Below are positions 9,179 to 18,267 of a stretch of 64,000 nucleotides of DNA, one piece after another (the first letter of the stretch is position 1; the number at the start of each line of letters is the position of its first letter). The stretch comes from Chryseobacterium joostei (lineage in GTDB: Bacteria > Bacteroidota > Bacteroidia > Flavobacteriales > Weeksellaceae), in assembly GCF_003815775.1 (NCBI RefSeq), contig NZ_CP033926.1, positions 3,472,001 to 3,536,000 on the forward strand, in the 5' to 3' direction. The notes under the pieces were generated by a model. The model had not been told where the DNA came from and made no database searches. It saw nothing but the letters and a program-made list of their open reading frames with translations. Position numbers and translations under genes: made by a program.

Positions 9179-9617
9179 TTGGCTTTTAGTTATTTCCGGG
9201 ATCTGTGGATTGATAGGAATAAGAGTATTAGAGGAAAAGCTTTTCTATGATCCTTTTCTGGGATATTTTCATGAAGCCAATAAAAATATTGAGTTTCCCA
9301 TATTTGAATGGGGGAAATTAATTCTGGGTCATTTGTTTAGGTTTCTTCTTAACCTGATGTTTTCCTGTTTGATTATTCAGGGATTATTTAAAAACAGACA
9401 ATGGACAATACAGGGGGCTATGATGATGATCATTATTTTTGTAATTTCCCTATCCATATATTTGTATTGTATTCATAACCATTTTGAAATAGGATATCTT
9501 TTTTCATTCTATATGAGAAGATTTGTGATACAACCTTTGATTATATTATTGATCATTCCGATGTTTTATTATAGAAAGCAGATGCTGGAAAAAGAGTCTG
9601 GAAACAAGGAAAGCTGA
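9165..9617 (+). CDS. Exosortase F system-associated membrane protein
   Basis: A 150-aa protein overlapping the end of xrtF by 14 bp, hence translationally coupled. It has an N-terminal hydrophobic segment (KILNWLLVISGICGLIGIRV) and further membrane segments near residues 50-70, 78-98 and 120-136. The family name rests on its constant position after XrtF, and its biochemical role is unknown. The conserved-looking motif EEKLFYDPFLGYFH follows the first membrane segment. Confidence 0.8.
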   Translation: MKILNWLLVISGICGLIGIRVLEEKLFYDPFLGYFHEANKNIEFPIFEWGKLILGHLFRFLLNLMFSCLIIQGLFKNRQWTIQGAMMMIIIFVISLSIYLYCIHNHFEIGYLFSFYMRRFVIQPLIILLIIPMFYYRKQMLEKESGNKES

Positions 9618-9688
9618 AAAAGCAAGTAATGTTGACATTTAATCACATTTTCGCTTTTTCAGCTCTCTTTATTTTCTTTGCCTTTAGA

Positions 9689-10687
9689 TTACTCTGCAGT
9701 ATGCTTATCTATACTGGTTACATTCTCAGGAGTCCATTCCACACGTTTCACGAAGTCTTTTTCCCGAACAGAGCATTCTTTGATCTGACAAACGGAGCAT
9801 GATATTGGCTTACAATCATCCATATGGAAGTTAAACTCAATACTACGCTTAATATTTTTTGCCAAAAGAAGAATGACTTTTTCCATTTCATTATGCGCAT
9901 CACGCAGGCTGTAATACCAAGGAAGGGTAATGTGGGCATCAATATGAAGAGAAGCTCCAAATTGCTGAATTTTCATGTTGTGTACATCAATCCATTCTGT
10001 TTTTCTGTTTTCTTCGAGGATTCTGATGATCTGGTTTAATATTTCCGGATCCTGTTCATCCATAATACCGCTTAACGATTTACGAACGATTTTGTAGCCT
10101 ACAAAGATGATATAAAGCCCAAAAATTAAAGCGACAGCAGAGTCTAGCCAATAGATTTTTGTAAAATATACAATCACTAAGCTTATGACTACACCAAGGG
10201 TTGTAATGGTGTCGGATTGCAGGTGCTTTCCGGAAGAAATTAGGACCAGAGAATTTTCTCTTTCTCCTTTTTTTATGGAAATATAGCCCAAAAGGTAATT
10301 GATAACAGCTGTAGCTGCAATAATCCATATTCCTAAATCGATCTTGCTGAGGGTCTTTCCTACAATAAGGCTGTGGATTCCCTCATAAATAATCATAATA
10401 CCTGCAATGGCTATCAGGGCTCCTTCAATACTAGAAGTAACAAATTCTACTTTACCGTGTCCATATGGGTGATCATCATCCTTAGGCTTTGCTGCAAGGT
10501 GAAGAGAATAAAGTCCCATGAATGCACTGATGACATTCACGATACTTTCCATGGCGTCGGAGAACACAGCATCGGAATTGGTTAATTTCCATGCAATGAT
10601 TTTTCCGATAAAAAGGATTACGCCAAATGCCGCAATGATCTTTTGGAATCCTATCTTGTCTTTATGGGTGTTTTTCGGGATATTCAT
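9689..10687 (-). CDS. Cation diffusion facilitator (CDF) divalent-metal exporter
   Basis: A 332-aa protein with a six-TM CDF core (residues about 15-205) and a cytosolic C-terminal domain (about 210-300, HIDAHITLPWYYSLRDAHNE). DDDHPYGHGKVEF between TM2 and TM3 is the classic CDF loop. TM5 carries HLQSD (HxxxD). In TM2 the residues matching the FieF Asp pair read AMESIVNV, that is Glu and Asn, so the transport site would be E/N plus H/D rather than DD-HD. The C-terminal tail adds four cysteines (CKPISCSVCQIKEC). It exports Zn, Fe, Mn or a similar ion by proton antiport; specificity is uncertain. Confidence 0.88.
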   Translation of the reverse strand: MNIPKNTHKDKIGFQKIIAAFGVILFIGKIIAWKLTNSDAVFSDAMESIVNVISAFMGLYSLHLAAKPKDDDHPYGHGKVEFVTSSIEGALIAIAGIMIIYEGIHSLIVGKTLSKIDLGIWIIAATAVINYLLGYISIKKGERENSLVLISSGKHLQSDTITTLGVVISLVIVYFTKIYWLDSAVALIFGLYIIFVGYKIVRKSLSGIMDEQDPEILNQIIRILEENRKTEWIDVHNMKIQQFGASLHIDAHITLPWYYSLRDAHNEMEKVILLLAKNIKRSIEFNFHMDDCKPISCSVCQIKECSVREKDFVKRVEWTPENVTSIDKHTAE

Positions 10688-10701
10688 AAAGTGTTTGATA
10701 A

Positions 10702-10735
10702 AAAAAAGAATCTCAATTTTGAGACTCTTTTTTAT
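10702..10735 (-). terminator. Terminator after asd
   Basis: Stem GAATCTCAA / TTGAGACTC, with one wobble, is flanked by an A run and a T run and lies about 10 bp past the asd stop. The symmetry means it could act on both strands. Confidence 0.85.
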
Positions 10736-10744
10736 TTTGTTAGT

Positions 10745-11737
10745 TTATACTAAGTTGTTTGCTACAAGGTATTCTGCAATTTGTACAGCGTTTGTTGCGG
10801 CTCCTTTCCTTAGGTTATCTGCTACGATCCAAAGGTTGAGCGTTTTGGGCTGTGACAGATCTCGTCTTATTCTTCCTACGAAGACCTCGTCTTTTCCTTC
10901 CAGATAGAAAGGCATTGGGTAGTGGTTGTTTTTAACATCATCCATTACCACAACTCCTGGAGTTTCAGATAATATCTTTCTTACTTCATCCAGCTCAAAT
11001 TCGTTTTCAAATTCGATGTTTACACTTTCTGAGTGACCTCCCTGAACAGGAACTCTTACTGCTGTTGCAGTCAGGTTGAATGTATCATCACCTAGGATTT
11101 TCTTAGGCTCTTTCATCAACTTGATTTCTTCTTTAGTATAATCATCATCTGCAAATACATCACAATGAGGTAATGCATTCTTGAAGATTTGATATGGATA
11201 TACCTTTGCGATAGAGTCATCGCCATTGATTTCTCCGTTTAATTGATCTACTGCCGCTTTACCTGTTCCTGTTACAGATTGGTAAGTGGAAACGATCACT
11301 CTTTTTAAATCATATTTTTTGTTCAAAGGTCCTAAAACCATTACCAATTGAATGGTAGAACAATTCGGATTTGCAATAATTTTGTCTTCTTTGGTCAATA
11401 CATCAGCATTGATTTCCGGAACAACCAGTTTTTTGTCAGGATCCATTCTCCAAGCTGAAGAATTGTCTATAACAGTTGTTCCTACTTCTGCAAACAAAGG
11501 AGCAAACTCAAGGGAAGTAGAACCTCCTGCAGAGAAGATCGCAATATCCGGTTTGGCAGCTATAGCGTCTTTCATGCTTACAATAGTAAATTCCTTCTGT
11601 TTATACTTCACCTTCTTACCTACAGATTTTTCAGATGCTACTGGAATTAATTCTGTTATAGGGAAGTTTCTCTCCTCCAAAACTTTAAGCATAACTTGTC
11701 CAACCATTCCTGTTGAACCTACTACAGCTACTTTCAT
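10745..11737 (-). CDS. asd: Aspartate-semialdehyde dehydrogenase
   Basis: A 330-aa enzyme reducing beta-aspartyl phosphate to aspartate semialdehyde with NADPH, the branch point to lysine/diaminopimelate, threonine and methionine. NADP-binding GSTGMVGQVMLKVLEER is at residues 7-23. The catalytic Cys126 is in NPNCSTIQLVM. VPVQGGHSESVNIEF holds the catalytic His, and SSAWRMDPDKKLVVPEIN is the substrate-loop signature. Length and start are standard. Monocistronic, with a terminator at 10702; no TAnnTTTG box was found in the 67 bp upstream. Confidence 0.96.
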   Translation of the reverse strand: MKVAVVGSTGMVGQVMLKVLEERNFPITELIPVASEKSVGKKVKYKQKEFTIVSMKDAIAAKPDIAIFSAGGSTSLEFAPLFAEVGTTVIDNSSAWRMDPDKKLVVPEINADVLTKEDKIIANPNCSTIQLVMVLGPLNKKYDLKRVIVSTYQSVTGTGKAAVDQLNGEINGDDSIAKVYPYQIFKNALPHCDVFADDDYTKEEIKLMKEPKKILGDDTFNLTATAVRVPVQGGHSESVNIEFENEFELDEVRKILSETPGVVVMDDVKNNHYPMPFYLEGKDEVFVGRIRRDLSQPKTLNLWIVADNLRKGAATNAVQIAEYLVANNLV

Positions 11738-11804
11738 TGATTTAATTAAAAATTTAAGATTAAACTATTTATAAATTATAACGCATATAATTTCTTTATC
11801 TTTT

Positions 11805-12236
11805 TTAAGCTCCAAAGACTTTTACCCAAGGGAACGCGAATGCAAATAATGCTACTGCGATTAATCCCATAATGGTAATGCCTAGGGAAATCGTATCGTT
11901 TGATTTTACTTTTTTGTTAACTATTGTCATTAATACTGCTGCAATAAGCATAGAAAATGGATGTTCAACATATTGGAATCTTAATGCTGAATTTTTCATT
12001 ACTTCTCCCATATTTAAGCCTCCAGTAAAAGTAGTAATCAACATAATGATTCCTATTAAAAACTGAACGTGGAAGAAGATCATTGTGAAAAGGGTAGTTT
12101 TCTTTAAAAACTTGTTCACTTTCCCACTGAAACCGAACATAGTAGCCAAAAGTGCAATAATAAATAATGCCACCAAAAGAAGTTCAAGATACCCGAATCC
12201 TTTGTGGGCATTTTTCAAAATTCCGTAAAAATCCAT
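11805..12236 (-). CDS. Small four-helix membrane protein, possibly cytochrome b-like
   Basis: A 143-aa protein from ATG at 12236. The open frame runs to a GTG at 12255-12257, but that overlaps a TAnnTTTG promoter box, so the ATG is preferred. Four hydrophobic segments are present (LELLLVALFIIALLATMFGF, then about 50-70, 93-110 and 120-138). Histidines lie at the ends of helices (NAHKGFG, FFHVQF, EHPFS), which could bind haem, the reason similar proteins are sometimes called cytochrome B. No CxxCH motif. Function is not established. Confidence 0.6.
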   Translation of the reverse strand: MDFYGILKNAHKGFGYLELLLVALFIIALLATMFGFSGKVNKFLKKTTLFTMIFFHVQFLIGIIMLITTFTGGLNMGEVMKNSALRFQYVEHPFSMLIAAVLMTIVNKKVKSNDTISLGITIMGLIAVALFAFAFPWVKVFGA

Positions 12237-12256
12237 ATTTTCTATTTTTTTGTACA

Positions 12257-12264
12257 CAAAGATA
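12257..12264 (-). promoter_or_regulatory. -7 element of the small membrane-protein gene
   Basis: The minus strand reads TATCTTTG, 20 nt before the chosen ATG at 12236. It decides against the upstream GTG start. Confidence 0.55.
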
Positions 12265-12269
12265 ACAAA

Positions 12270-12292
12270 AATCCCGGCTCAAAGCCGGGATT
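12270..12292 (-). terminator. Terminator of the TonB-dependent receptor gene
   Basis: Perfect 10-bp stem AATCCCGGCT / AGCCGGGATT with a 3-nt loop, 30 bp past the receptor stop and followed on the minus strand by TTTTGTT. Confidence 0.9.
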
Positions 12293-12321
12293 CATATTTA
12301 TAAAATCTAATATTGTGATAA

Positions 12322-14886
12322 TTAGAAGTTGAATGATAGCGTTGCAGTCCAAGTTCTACCGAATCCGAAGAATACCTGGTTAGAAGTATCTAATCCTTTG
12401 TAGAAGTTTTTAGGATTGTTGATATAAGCATCATATTGTTGCTGAGCCGTAGCTGTAGGCGTAGCTGTGAAATCACCTACCGTTTTAATATGGTTACTTG
12501 TATTAGATTCTGCAATGTAAGTTGTATCAAACAAGTTATATACATTTCCTCTAATTGTAAAGAATTGCTTACTGTTTAGGTTAATTTTATAAGAAAGACC
12601 TAAATCAAATAAATTAAAGCTTGGTAATTTTAGAGTTCCTCTGTCAGCAGCAGCCTGAGATCTAAAGTTGAAAGCATCTAAGCTTGCATATAGATTGTTA
12701 GTATTTCTCCATGTAGCATCAAAGCTTAGGTTTTTAACAGGTCTTACTGTAACACCTAATGAAGCTGTCATTTGAGCGGCATCACCTACTTTTACTTTAT
12801 CTAAGTATAGAGTTGTTTCATTACTTGTGCTTCCAGGGAAGTTAAGAGGTAAGTTTGTGCTATCTTCAAAAAGAGCTGCAGTTGCATTTCCTTTGTAGTA
12901 CCAATCTCCAACAGAGAACATACCATTAACTGTTAATAGTTTGTTCAGGTTATAGCTAGCATCTACTTCTATACCCATGTGAACTTCGTTTAGTCCGTTC
13001 ATCTCTACATAACCAGTTTTTCCAGCTATAACATCTCTTACCCCAGTTCTTCTAAGGTATCTGTCATCCCAAGAAGTTCTGTATAGGTTAACGTTAGCAT
13101 TGAAGCTTGATGATCTGAATCCGTACCCTAGCTCAGCACCAAATATTTTTTCGTTGGTAAGGTCTGCAGAAACGATGTTTTCATTACTTCTATATACAGC
13201 ATTGAAGAAAGGTTGTTTCTCATAGTAACCAACATTCCCGAAAACGTTGTGTTGTTCGTTGATGTTATAGTTAACACCTGCCTTAATGTTATATCCGAAA
13301 AGGTTTTTGAATCCTGTTTTAGTATTCATGATTTCTCCTTTTTTAGACTTAGAAACCCCATCGATAATGAAGTTGTCAATTCTTTGGAAAGCCTGGTTGG
13401 AAACTGATCCCTGAACGAATGCAGAGATTTTATCGTTAGTATATTCGAACTGACCGAAAGCTCCGTACCAAAGTACTTCACCATCATTACTGTAGCCAAT
13501 TCTGTTGTTCATGTCATCAATCTTACCTCCAAATGGATTCCAGCTTGATTCTGGTTTAGATACAGCTGTTACCAAGTTAGGCGGGATGTTTTTGTTATTT
13601 TTATCAAGATATCCGCTTGCTCCTAATAGATCAGTTACTACTTGATAGTGGTATCCATAGTAATATCTTGTGTCAATACCCGCAGAGAACTTAAAATTAT
13701 CATTAATTGTATGGTTGAAGCTTGAAATTAAACCAAACCAGTTGTGTGAATTGATAGATGCATTTCTGATAAGAACACCTTTGTCCGGCGTAGAAGCACG
13801 GTTAGCAGCATAGATATCTGCAAAATTATATAGACCTGTAGTTTGATCTCTAAAAGAGTTAAGGTTTTTCCCATTCACAGTACCTGTTGTGTTTGTTCCA
13901 CCTCCTCTACCGAAAGAACCATACAATACAGTATTAAGTTTTGACTTCTCACTAATTGTCCAGTCCCAGTTTAATGACATTACTGGTTTGTGGTAGTAGT
14001 TTACTCTTGTTCCATATTCTTTTCCATCAACATATCCCCAGTCTGAGTTGTATCTTCTGTTTGGAGTTCCATCATTATCAGGATTGAATTTTATGTAATC
14101 TCCAATAGTAATTGCGTATGATCTTTGGTTGTGCCATTGTGGTGCACCAGTAATTGTAAATTGAAATTCATGGCTACCTCCTGGTTTTTTATATCCTACA
14201 GCGAAATAGTAGTTGTACCCTTCGAACTTAGTTCCATCAGCATACATAGATCCTGCAGTTCTGGACATTAAGAAAGAAGATGCCCATCCTTTTTCAGATC
14301 TTCCTGTATTGTAAGCGAAAAGAGACTTTACATAGTCATTGTTCCCTACTGCTAAAGATACAATACCACCTTGTTTTTTATCAGCTGCTCTTGTAAGAAT
14401 GTTTACAGTTCCTCCTACAGATGCGATAGCTAATTTAGAAGAACCAAGACCTCTCTGTACCTGCATCGCAGAAGTTACATCAGATAGTCCTGCCCAGTTT
14501 GACCAGTAAACTGATCCTCCTTCCATATCGTTTACAGGCATACCGTTTACCATTACGGCAATATTGTTTTGGTTAAATCCTCTAATATTTAATTTAGAGT
14601 CTCCAAAACCACCACCACCTTTAGTAGCATAAACTGATGGTGTCGTGTTCAAGATCTCAGGGAATTCCTGATTTCCTAATCTTTCAACAATTTGTGCTTC
14701 CTTAATTGTTGAAACTGCTACTGGCGTCTTTCTATCTTTAGCGATATCGGCAACACCAGTTATTACAACTTGTTCAATGTCAGTAGACTTTGATTTTACT
14801 GTGTCCTGAACCTGTTGAGCATAATAGACGCTAGCTGTAGATAATGTGATTACTGCAGATAACATCGATTTGTTGATTAATTTCAT
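12322..14886 (-). CDS. TonB-dependent outer-membrane receptor (full length)
   Basis: An 854-aa protein. Signal peptide residues 1-23 (cut near YYA-QQ). TonB box region IEQVVITGVADIAKDRKTPV (38-57). Plug about 50-165 with LNIRGFNQNNIAVMVNGMPV and NWAGLSDVTSAMQVQRGLG, then a 22-strand-type barrel ending in WTATLSFNF. No carboxypeptidase-like N-terminal extension. Strong similarity in plug wording to the receptor at the left edge suggests related substrates, but here no lipoprotein partner gene is adjacent. Such receptors import ligands energised by TonB-ExbBD. Monocistronic, with terminator at 12270. The 208-bp upstream region (14887-15094) holds an inverted repeat but no TAnnTTTG box. Confidence 0.9.
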   Translation of the reverse strand: MKLINKSMLSAVITLSTASVYYAQQVQDTVKSKSTDIEQVVITGVADIAKDRKTPVAVSTIKEAQIVERLGNQEFPEILNTTPSVYATKGGGGFGDSKLNIRGFNQNNIAVMVNGMPVNDMEGGSVYWSNWAGLSDVTSAMQVQRGLGSSKLAIASVGGTVNILTRAADKKQGGIVSLAVGNNDYVKSLFAYNTGRSEKGWASSFLMSRTAGSMYADGTKFEGYNYYFAVGYKKPGGSHEFQFTITGAPQWHNQRSYAITIGDYIKFNPDNDGTPNRRYNSDWGYVDGKEYGTRVNYYHKPVMSLNWDWTISEKSKLNTVLYGSFGRGGGTNTTGTVNGKNLNSFRDQTTGLYNFADIYAANRASTPDKGVLIRNASINSHNWFGLISSFNHTINDNFKFSAGIDTRYYYGYHYQVVTDLLGASGYLDKNNKNIPPNLVTAVSKPESSWNPFGGKIDDMNNRIGYSNDGEVLWYGAFGQFEYTNDKISAFVQGSVSNQAFQRIDNFIIDGVSKSKKGEIMNTKTGFKNLFGYNIKAGVNYNINEQHNVFGNVGYYEKQPFFNAVYRSNENIVSADLTNEKIFGAELGYGFRSSSFNANVNLYRTSWDDRYLRRTGVRDVIAGKTGYVEMNGLNEVHMGIEVDASYNLNKLLTVNGMFSVGDWYYKGNATAALFEDSTNLPLNFPGSTSNETTLYLDKVKVGDAAQMTASLGVTVRPVKNLSFDATWRNTNNLYASLDAFNFRSQAAADRGTLKLPSFNLFDLGLSYKINLNSKQFFTIRGNVYNLFDTTYIAESNTSNHIKTVGDFTATPTATAQQQYDAYINNPKNFYKGLDTSNQVFFGFGRTWTATLSFNF

Positions 14887-15094
14887 AATCGTTAGTAATA
14901 ATTAGATTTAATTTTCTGCAAAATTCGCGAAATTAATTTTAACTATTATTAACTCAATGTTAATTTTTAATCAGTCTTAATAATATTAACCGTCTGATTG
15001 TCAGTAAAATGGGTAAAAAGCAACATTTTACATGAAAAAAGTCATGTTATTGAATTTTTAACAAAGTGGGGGTGTTTTTATTAAAAATTCAATG

Positions 15095-15955
15095 CTATTT
15101 CACTGCTTTGAGACTCAAATCGATATTCTCAGCCGAGTGTGTAAGGGCACCTACAGAGATAAATGTAACTCCTGTAGAAGCAATTTCTTTAAGCATGTCA
15201 CGGGTAATTCCACCTGAAGCTTCAGACTCGCAAGAACCATTAATCATCTTTACTGCCTGTCTCATAGTCTTTACATCCATATTATCAAGCATAATTCTGT
15301 CAACTTTTGCATTGATGGCTTCCTGAACTTCTTCAAGATTTCTTGTCTCAACTTCGATTTTTAACTTTTTCTTGCTTTTTTTAACATAATCTTTTGCCAT
15401 TTTTACAGCATTAGTGATGCTTCCGTTGTAGTCGATGTGGTTATCTTTAAGCATAATCATATCATAAAGACCATATCTGTGATTGGTTCCGCCGCCAATG
15501 GCAACCGCCCATTTTTCACATATTCTAAAATTCGGAGTGGTTTTTCTGGTATCTAAAAGCTTTGTTTTTGTACCAATTAATCTGGTATCCCAATCATGAG
15601 TAAGTGTTGCAATTCCGCTCATTCTCTGCATACAGTTAAGAACAAGTCTTTCAGTAGAAAGTATGGATCTGGCACTTCCCGTTACAATAAGGGCTATGTC
15701 TCCCACTTTTGCTGTATCACCATCTTTAAGAAAAGTTTCAACTTTTAAATTTTTGTCAAAAGTTGTGAATATAATTTCTGCAAGCTCCACACCTGCTAAA
15801 ATACAATCCTGTTTCACCAAAAGCTTTGCACTTTGCACCAGATCCTTTGGAATGGTGGAAAGGGTAGAGTGATCTCCATCCTGAATATCTTCTTCTAGGG
15901 CATTGTTTATAAAAGTTTTTAATGCTTTATCGGTAACGTAGCTTGGTTTTTTCAT
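15095..15955 (-). CDS. nadC: Nicotinate-nucleotide diphosphorylase (carboxylating)
   Basis: A 286-aa quinolinate phosphoribosyltransferase making nicotinate mononucleotide from quinolinate and PRPP in de novo NAD synthesis. Substrate-binding signatures are visible: DTRKTTPNFR, AIGGGTNHRYGLYDMIMLKD, IEVETRNLEEV, DRIMLDNM and EASGGI. The start is 11 bp after nadB, so the two are translated from one mRNA. Confidence 0.96.
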   Translation of the reverse strand: MKKPSYVTDKALKTFINNALEEDIQDGDHSTLSTIPKDLVQSAKLLVKQDCILAGVELAEIIFTTFDKNLKVETFLKDGDTAKVGDIALIVTGSARSILSTERLVLNCMQRMSGIATLTHDWDTRLIGTKTKLLDTRKTTPNFRICEKWAVAIGGGTNHRYGLYDMIMLKDNHIDYNGSITNAVKMAKDYVKKSKKKLKIEVETRNLEEVQEAINAKVDRIMLDNMDVKTMRQAVKMINGSCESEASGGITRDMLKEIASTGVTFISVGALTHSAENIDLSLKAVK

Positions 15956-15966
15956 TATTATATATT

Positions 15967-17538
15967 TTAGACTAGGTCTTTATTATAAAATGCTCCCTTA
16001 TTCTCTGTCATTTCCATAGATTGGGTAATGATGAGGTGGGCAACAGTGGTAAGATTTCTTAACTCTGATAATTGTGGGGAAAGGATAGAGTAGTGGTAAA
16101 TTTCATCAACGGCAGCTGCAATTTCCTGATGCTTTTGCAGGGCCATATTCAGACGTCGGTTACTTCTTACAATACCCACAAGGTCACTCATCATTTCCTG
16201 AAGCTGTTTTCTAAGGTAGCTGACAATGACCATTTCATCCATGATCTTCATTCCTTCTTCATCCCATTCCGGAACGGCTTTCAGGTCGTCAAAGTTGAAT
16301 TTATTTTCATTTAATAAGGACATCGTTTTCATGGCAGCATTATGTCCGAACACCAATCCTTCAAGTAAAGAGTTTGAAGCAAGTCTGTTGGCGCCATGTA
16401 ATCCTGAGTTGGTGCATTCTCCTACGGCAAATAGATTTCTGATGGAGGATTGCCCGTCTCTGTCTACCTCAATTCCTCCCATTAAGTAATGACAGGCAGG
16501 AACTACAGGGATTAGTTGAGTGAATGGATCAATTCCTTCATCTTTGCACTTCTTGTAAATATTTGGAAAGTGTTCTAAGAATTTTTCATGATTCATTTCC
16601 TTACAATCTAAGCCGACAAATTCGTCTCCGGTAATTTTCATTTCGGCGTCGATAGCTCTTGCAACAATATCTCTAGATGCTAATTCTTCACGCTCATCAT
16701 ATTTGTGCATGAATTTTTCGCCTCTTTTTGTTCTTAATTTTGCTCCGTCTCCACGTACTGCTTCTGAGATTAAGAACAACATTCCATCCATTTTGCTGTA
16801 CAAAGCTGTTGGGTGAAACTGATAATACTGCATGTTGGAAACCTTTCCCTTTGCTCTGGCTACAAAAGCGATTCCGTCTCCGGTGGCAATGGTAGGATTG
16901 GTTGTGTTTTTATAAACATGCCCGGCGCCTCCTGTAGCAACCAGTGTTATTTTAGAAGTAATTTTTTTGATTGTTTTGGATTTTTCATCCAATATATAAG
17001 CACCGTAGCAGTGAATGTCTCCTTCGTTAAGTTCTTTTCCGGGAACATGGTGTTGGGTAATGATATCAATTACATAATGATGATCAAGGATTTCAATATT
17101 AGGGCTGCTTTTGGCTGTTTCCAATAAAGCTCTTTCAATTTCAAATCCGGTGATGTCTTTATGGTGAACAATTCTGTTTTCGGTATGGCCTCCTTCTCTT
17201 CCCAGGGCAAATTTTCCGTTCTTCATATCGAACTGAGCACCCCATTCCACAATTTCGTTGAATCTTGCCGGGGCTTCCCTTACTACCATTTCTACGACAT
17301 CACGTTTGTTTTCTCCGTCACCGGCACGCATCGTATCATCAATATGTTTTTGAAAATTGTCATTCTGAAAGTCTGTCACTACGGCAAGTCCGCCCTGTGC
17401 ATATTTCGTATTGCTTTCGTCTTCGTCAGATTTTGTTACGATGATGATTTTGGCATCAGGGAGTTGTTCAGAAACTTTAATGGCATAGGAAAGTCCGGAA
17501 ATACCGGAACCGATTACTAATACATCCGCTTTTATCAT
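15967..17538 (-). CDS. nadB: L-aspartate oxidase
   Basis: A 523-aa FAD enzyme converting aspartate to iminoaspartate, the first step of de novo NAD synthesis. N-terminal FAD-binding VIGSGISGLSYAIKVSE; DESNTKYAQGGLAVV (flavin loop); GREGGHTENRIVHHKD; GGAGHVYKNTTNP; HYLMGGIEVD and GECTNSGLHGANRLASNSLL (C-terminal FAD contact). Family length is typical. It lies between a nitroreductase (29 bp upstream) and nadC (11 bp downstream). Quinolinate synthase nadA, which must act between NadB and NadC, is not in the window. Confidence 0.96.
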   Translation of the reverse strand: MIKADVLVIGSGISGLSYAIKVSEQLPDAKIIIVTKSDEDESNTKYAQGGLAVVTDFQNDNFQKHIDDTMRAGDGENKRDVVEMVVREAPARFNEIVEWGAQFDMKNGKFALGREGGHTENRIVHHKDITGFEIERALLETAKSSPNIEILDHHYVIDIITQHHVPGKELNEGDIHCYGAYILDEKSKTIKKITSKITLVATGGAGHVYKNTTNPTIATGDGIAFVARAKGKVSNMQYYQFHPTALYSKMDGMLFLISEAVRGDGAKLRTKRGEKFMHKYDEREELASRDIVARAIDAEMKITGDEFVGLDCKEMNHEKFLEHFPNIYKKCKDEGIDPFTQLIPVVPACHYLMGGIEVDRDGQSSIRNLFAVGECTNSGLHGANRLASNSLLEGLVFGHNAAMKTMSLLNENKFNFDDLKAVPEWDEEGMKIMDEMVIVSYLRKQLQEMMSDLVGIVRSNRRLNMALQKHQEIAAAVDEIYHYSILSPQLSELRNLTTVAHLIITQSMEMTENKGAFYNKDLV

Positions 17539-17567
17539 ATGCTTGCTTTAGGTACAATCGTTTAATA

Positions 17568-18194
17568 TTAAATAAATTTAAACAATTTTTCGTTTGGTTT
17601 TCTTACTTTTTTCATGTGCTGAAAATGGTCTTCCTCAGAACGGTAGCCTAAAGCGAGGGTAACGGTTACTTTTTCTGTCTCGGAGTGTACATTCAGAATT
17701 TCTTCTATCAAGTCCTGTCGAAAGCCTTCCATCGGGCAAGAATCTATATTCTCTATAGCTGCGGCATACATAAGATTGGCCAATACTATATAAGACTGTT
17801 TCTCTGCCCAGTTGAAAATTTCATCCTGTGTTTTTTGATTGATATGTTGATTGATGCTGTTTTTAAACGGGTCAAGAGTTTCCAAAGGAGTTTCCCTTAC
17901 TGCAGAAATATGATTAAAATATCCATGGATATAATTCTCTTCTATTGTTTTCTTTGAAATAATGACCACAAGATGAGAGCAAGTTGAAATCTGAGATGGG
18001 TTATAAAAAGCAGGAATCAACTTCTGCTTCATTTCTTCACTTTCAACAACAATAATTTTATAAGGTTGAAGTCCCAATGAGCTGGCAGATAGTTTTCCCG
18101 ACTCAAGAATGTTATGAAGAGTTTCCTGAGGAATGATTTGATTATTAAATTTTTTCACAGAATATCTTCTGCTTAAAGCTTCCAAATAATTCAT
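17568..18194 (-). CDS. NAD(P)H-dependent oxidoreductase, nitroreductase family
   Basis: A 208-aa FMN-binding nitroreductase-fold protein of the NfsB type: LSRRYSVKKFNNQ (FMN phosphate contact), SASSLGLQPYKIIVVESEE, and SYIVLANLMYAAAIENIDSCPMEGF with the late GYRSEED. Physiological substrate unknown; quinones, nitro compounds or aldehydes are reduced by relatives. It heads the nadB-nadC run, with a TAAATTTG box ending 4 nt before its ATG. Co-transcription with an NAD synthesis pair is suggestive but may be incidental. Confidence 0.88.
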   Translation of the reverse strand: MNYLEALSRRYSVKKFNNQIIPQETLHNILESGKLSASSLGLQPYKIIVVESEEMKQKLIPAFYNPSQISTCSHLVVIISKKTIEENYIHGYFNHISAVRETPLETLDPFKNSINQHINQKTQDEIFNWAEKQSYIVLANLMYAAAIENIDSCPMEGFRQDLIEEILNVHSETEKVTVTLALGYRSEEDHFQHMKKVRKPNEKLFKFI

Positions 18195-18198
18195 AGGA

Positions 18199-18206
18199 CA
18201 AATTTA
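18199..18206 (-). promoter_or_regulatory. -7 element of the nitroreductase-nadB-nadC unit
   Basis: The minus strand reads TAAATTTG, ending 4 nt before the ATG, so the mRNA may be leaderless. Confidence 0.5.
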
Positions 18207-18267
18207 AGGATTGAATATGAATAAAAAGTCTTTTAAATGAAATATATCCTTTTAATTAATACAAAAA

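Noticed and set aside
12255..12257. GTG as start of the small 4-TM protein
   Set aside because: It lies inside a TAnnTTTG promoter box; ATG 12236 is better placed.
16813..17127. Long antisense ORFs opposite nadB, dnaB, mfd and SulP
   Set aside because: They are shadows of strongly conserved coding frames, with no promoter and no protein-like motifs.
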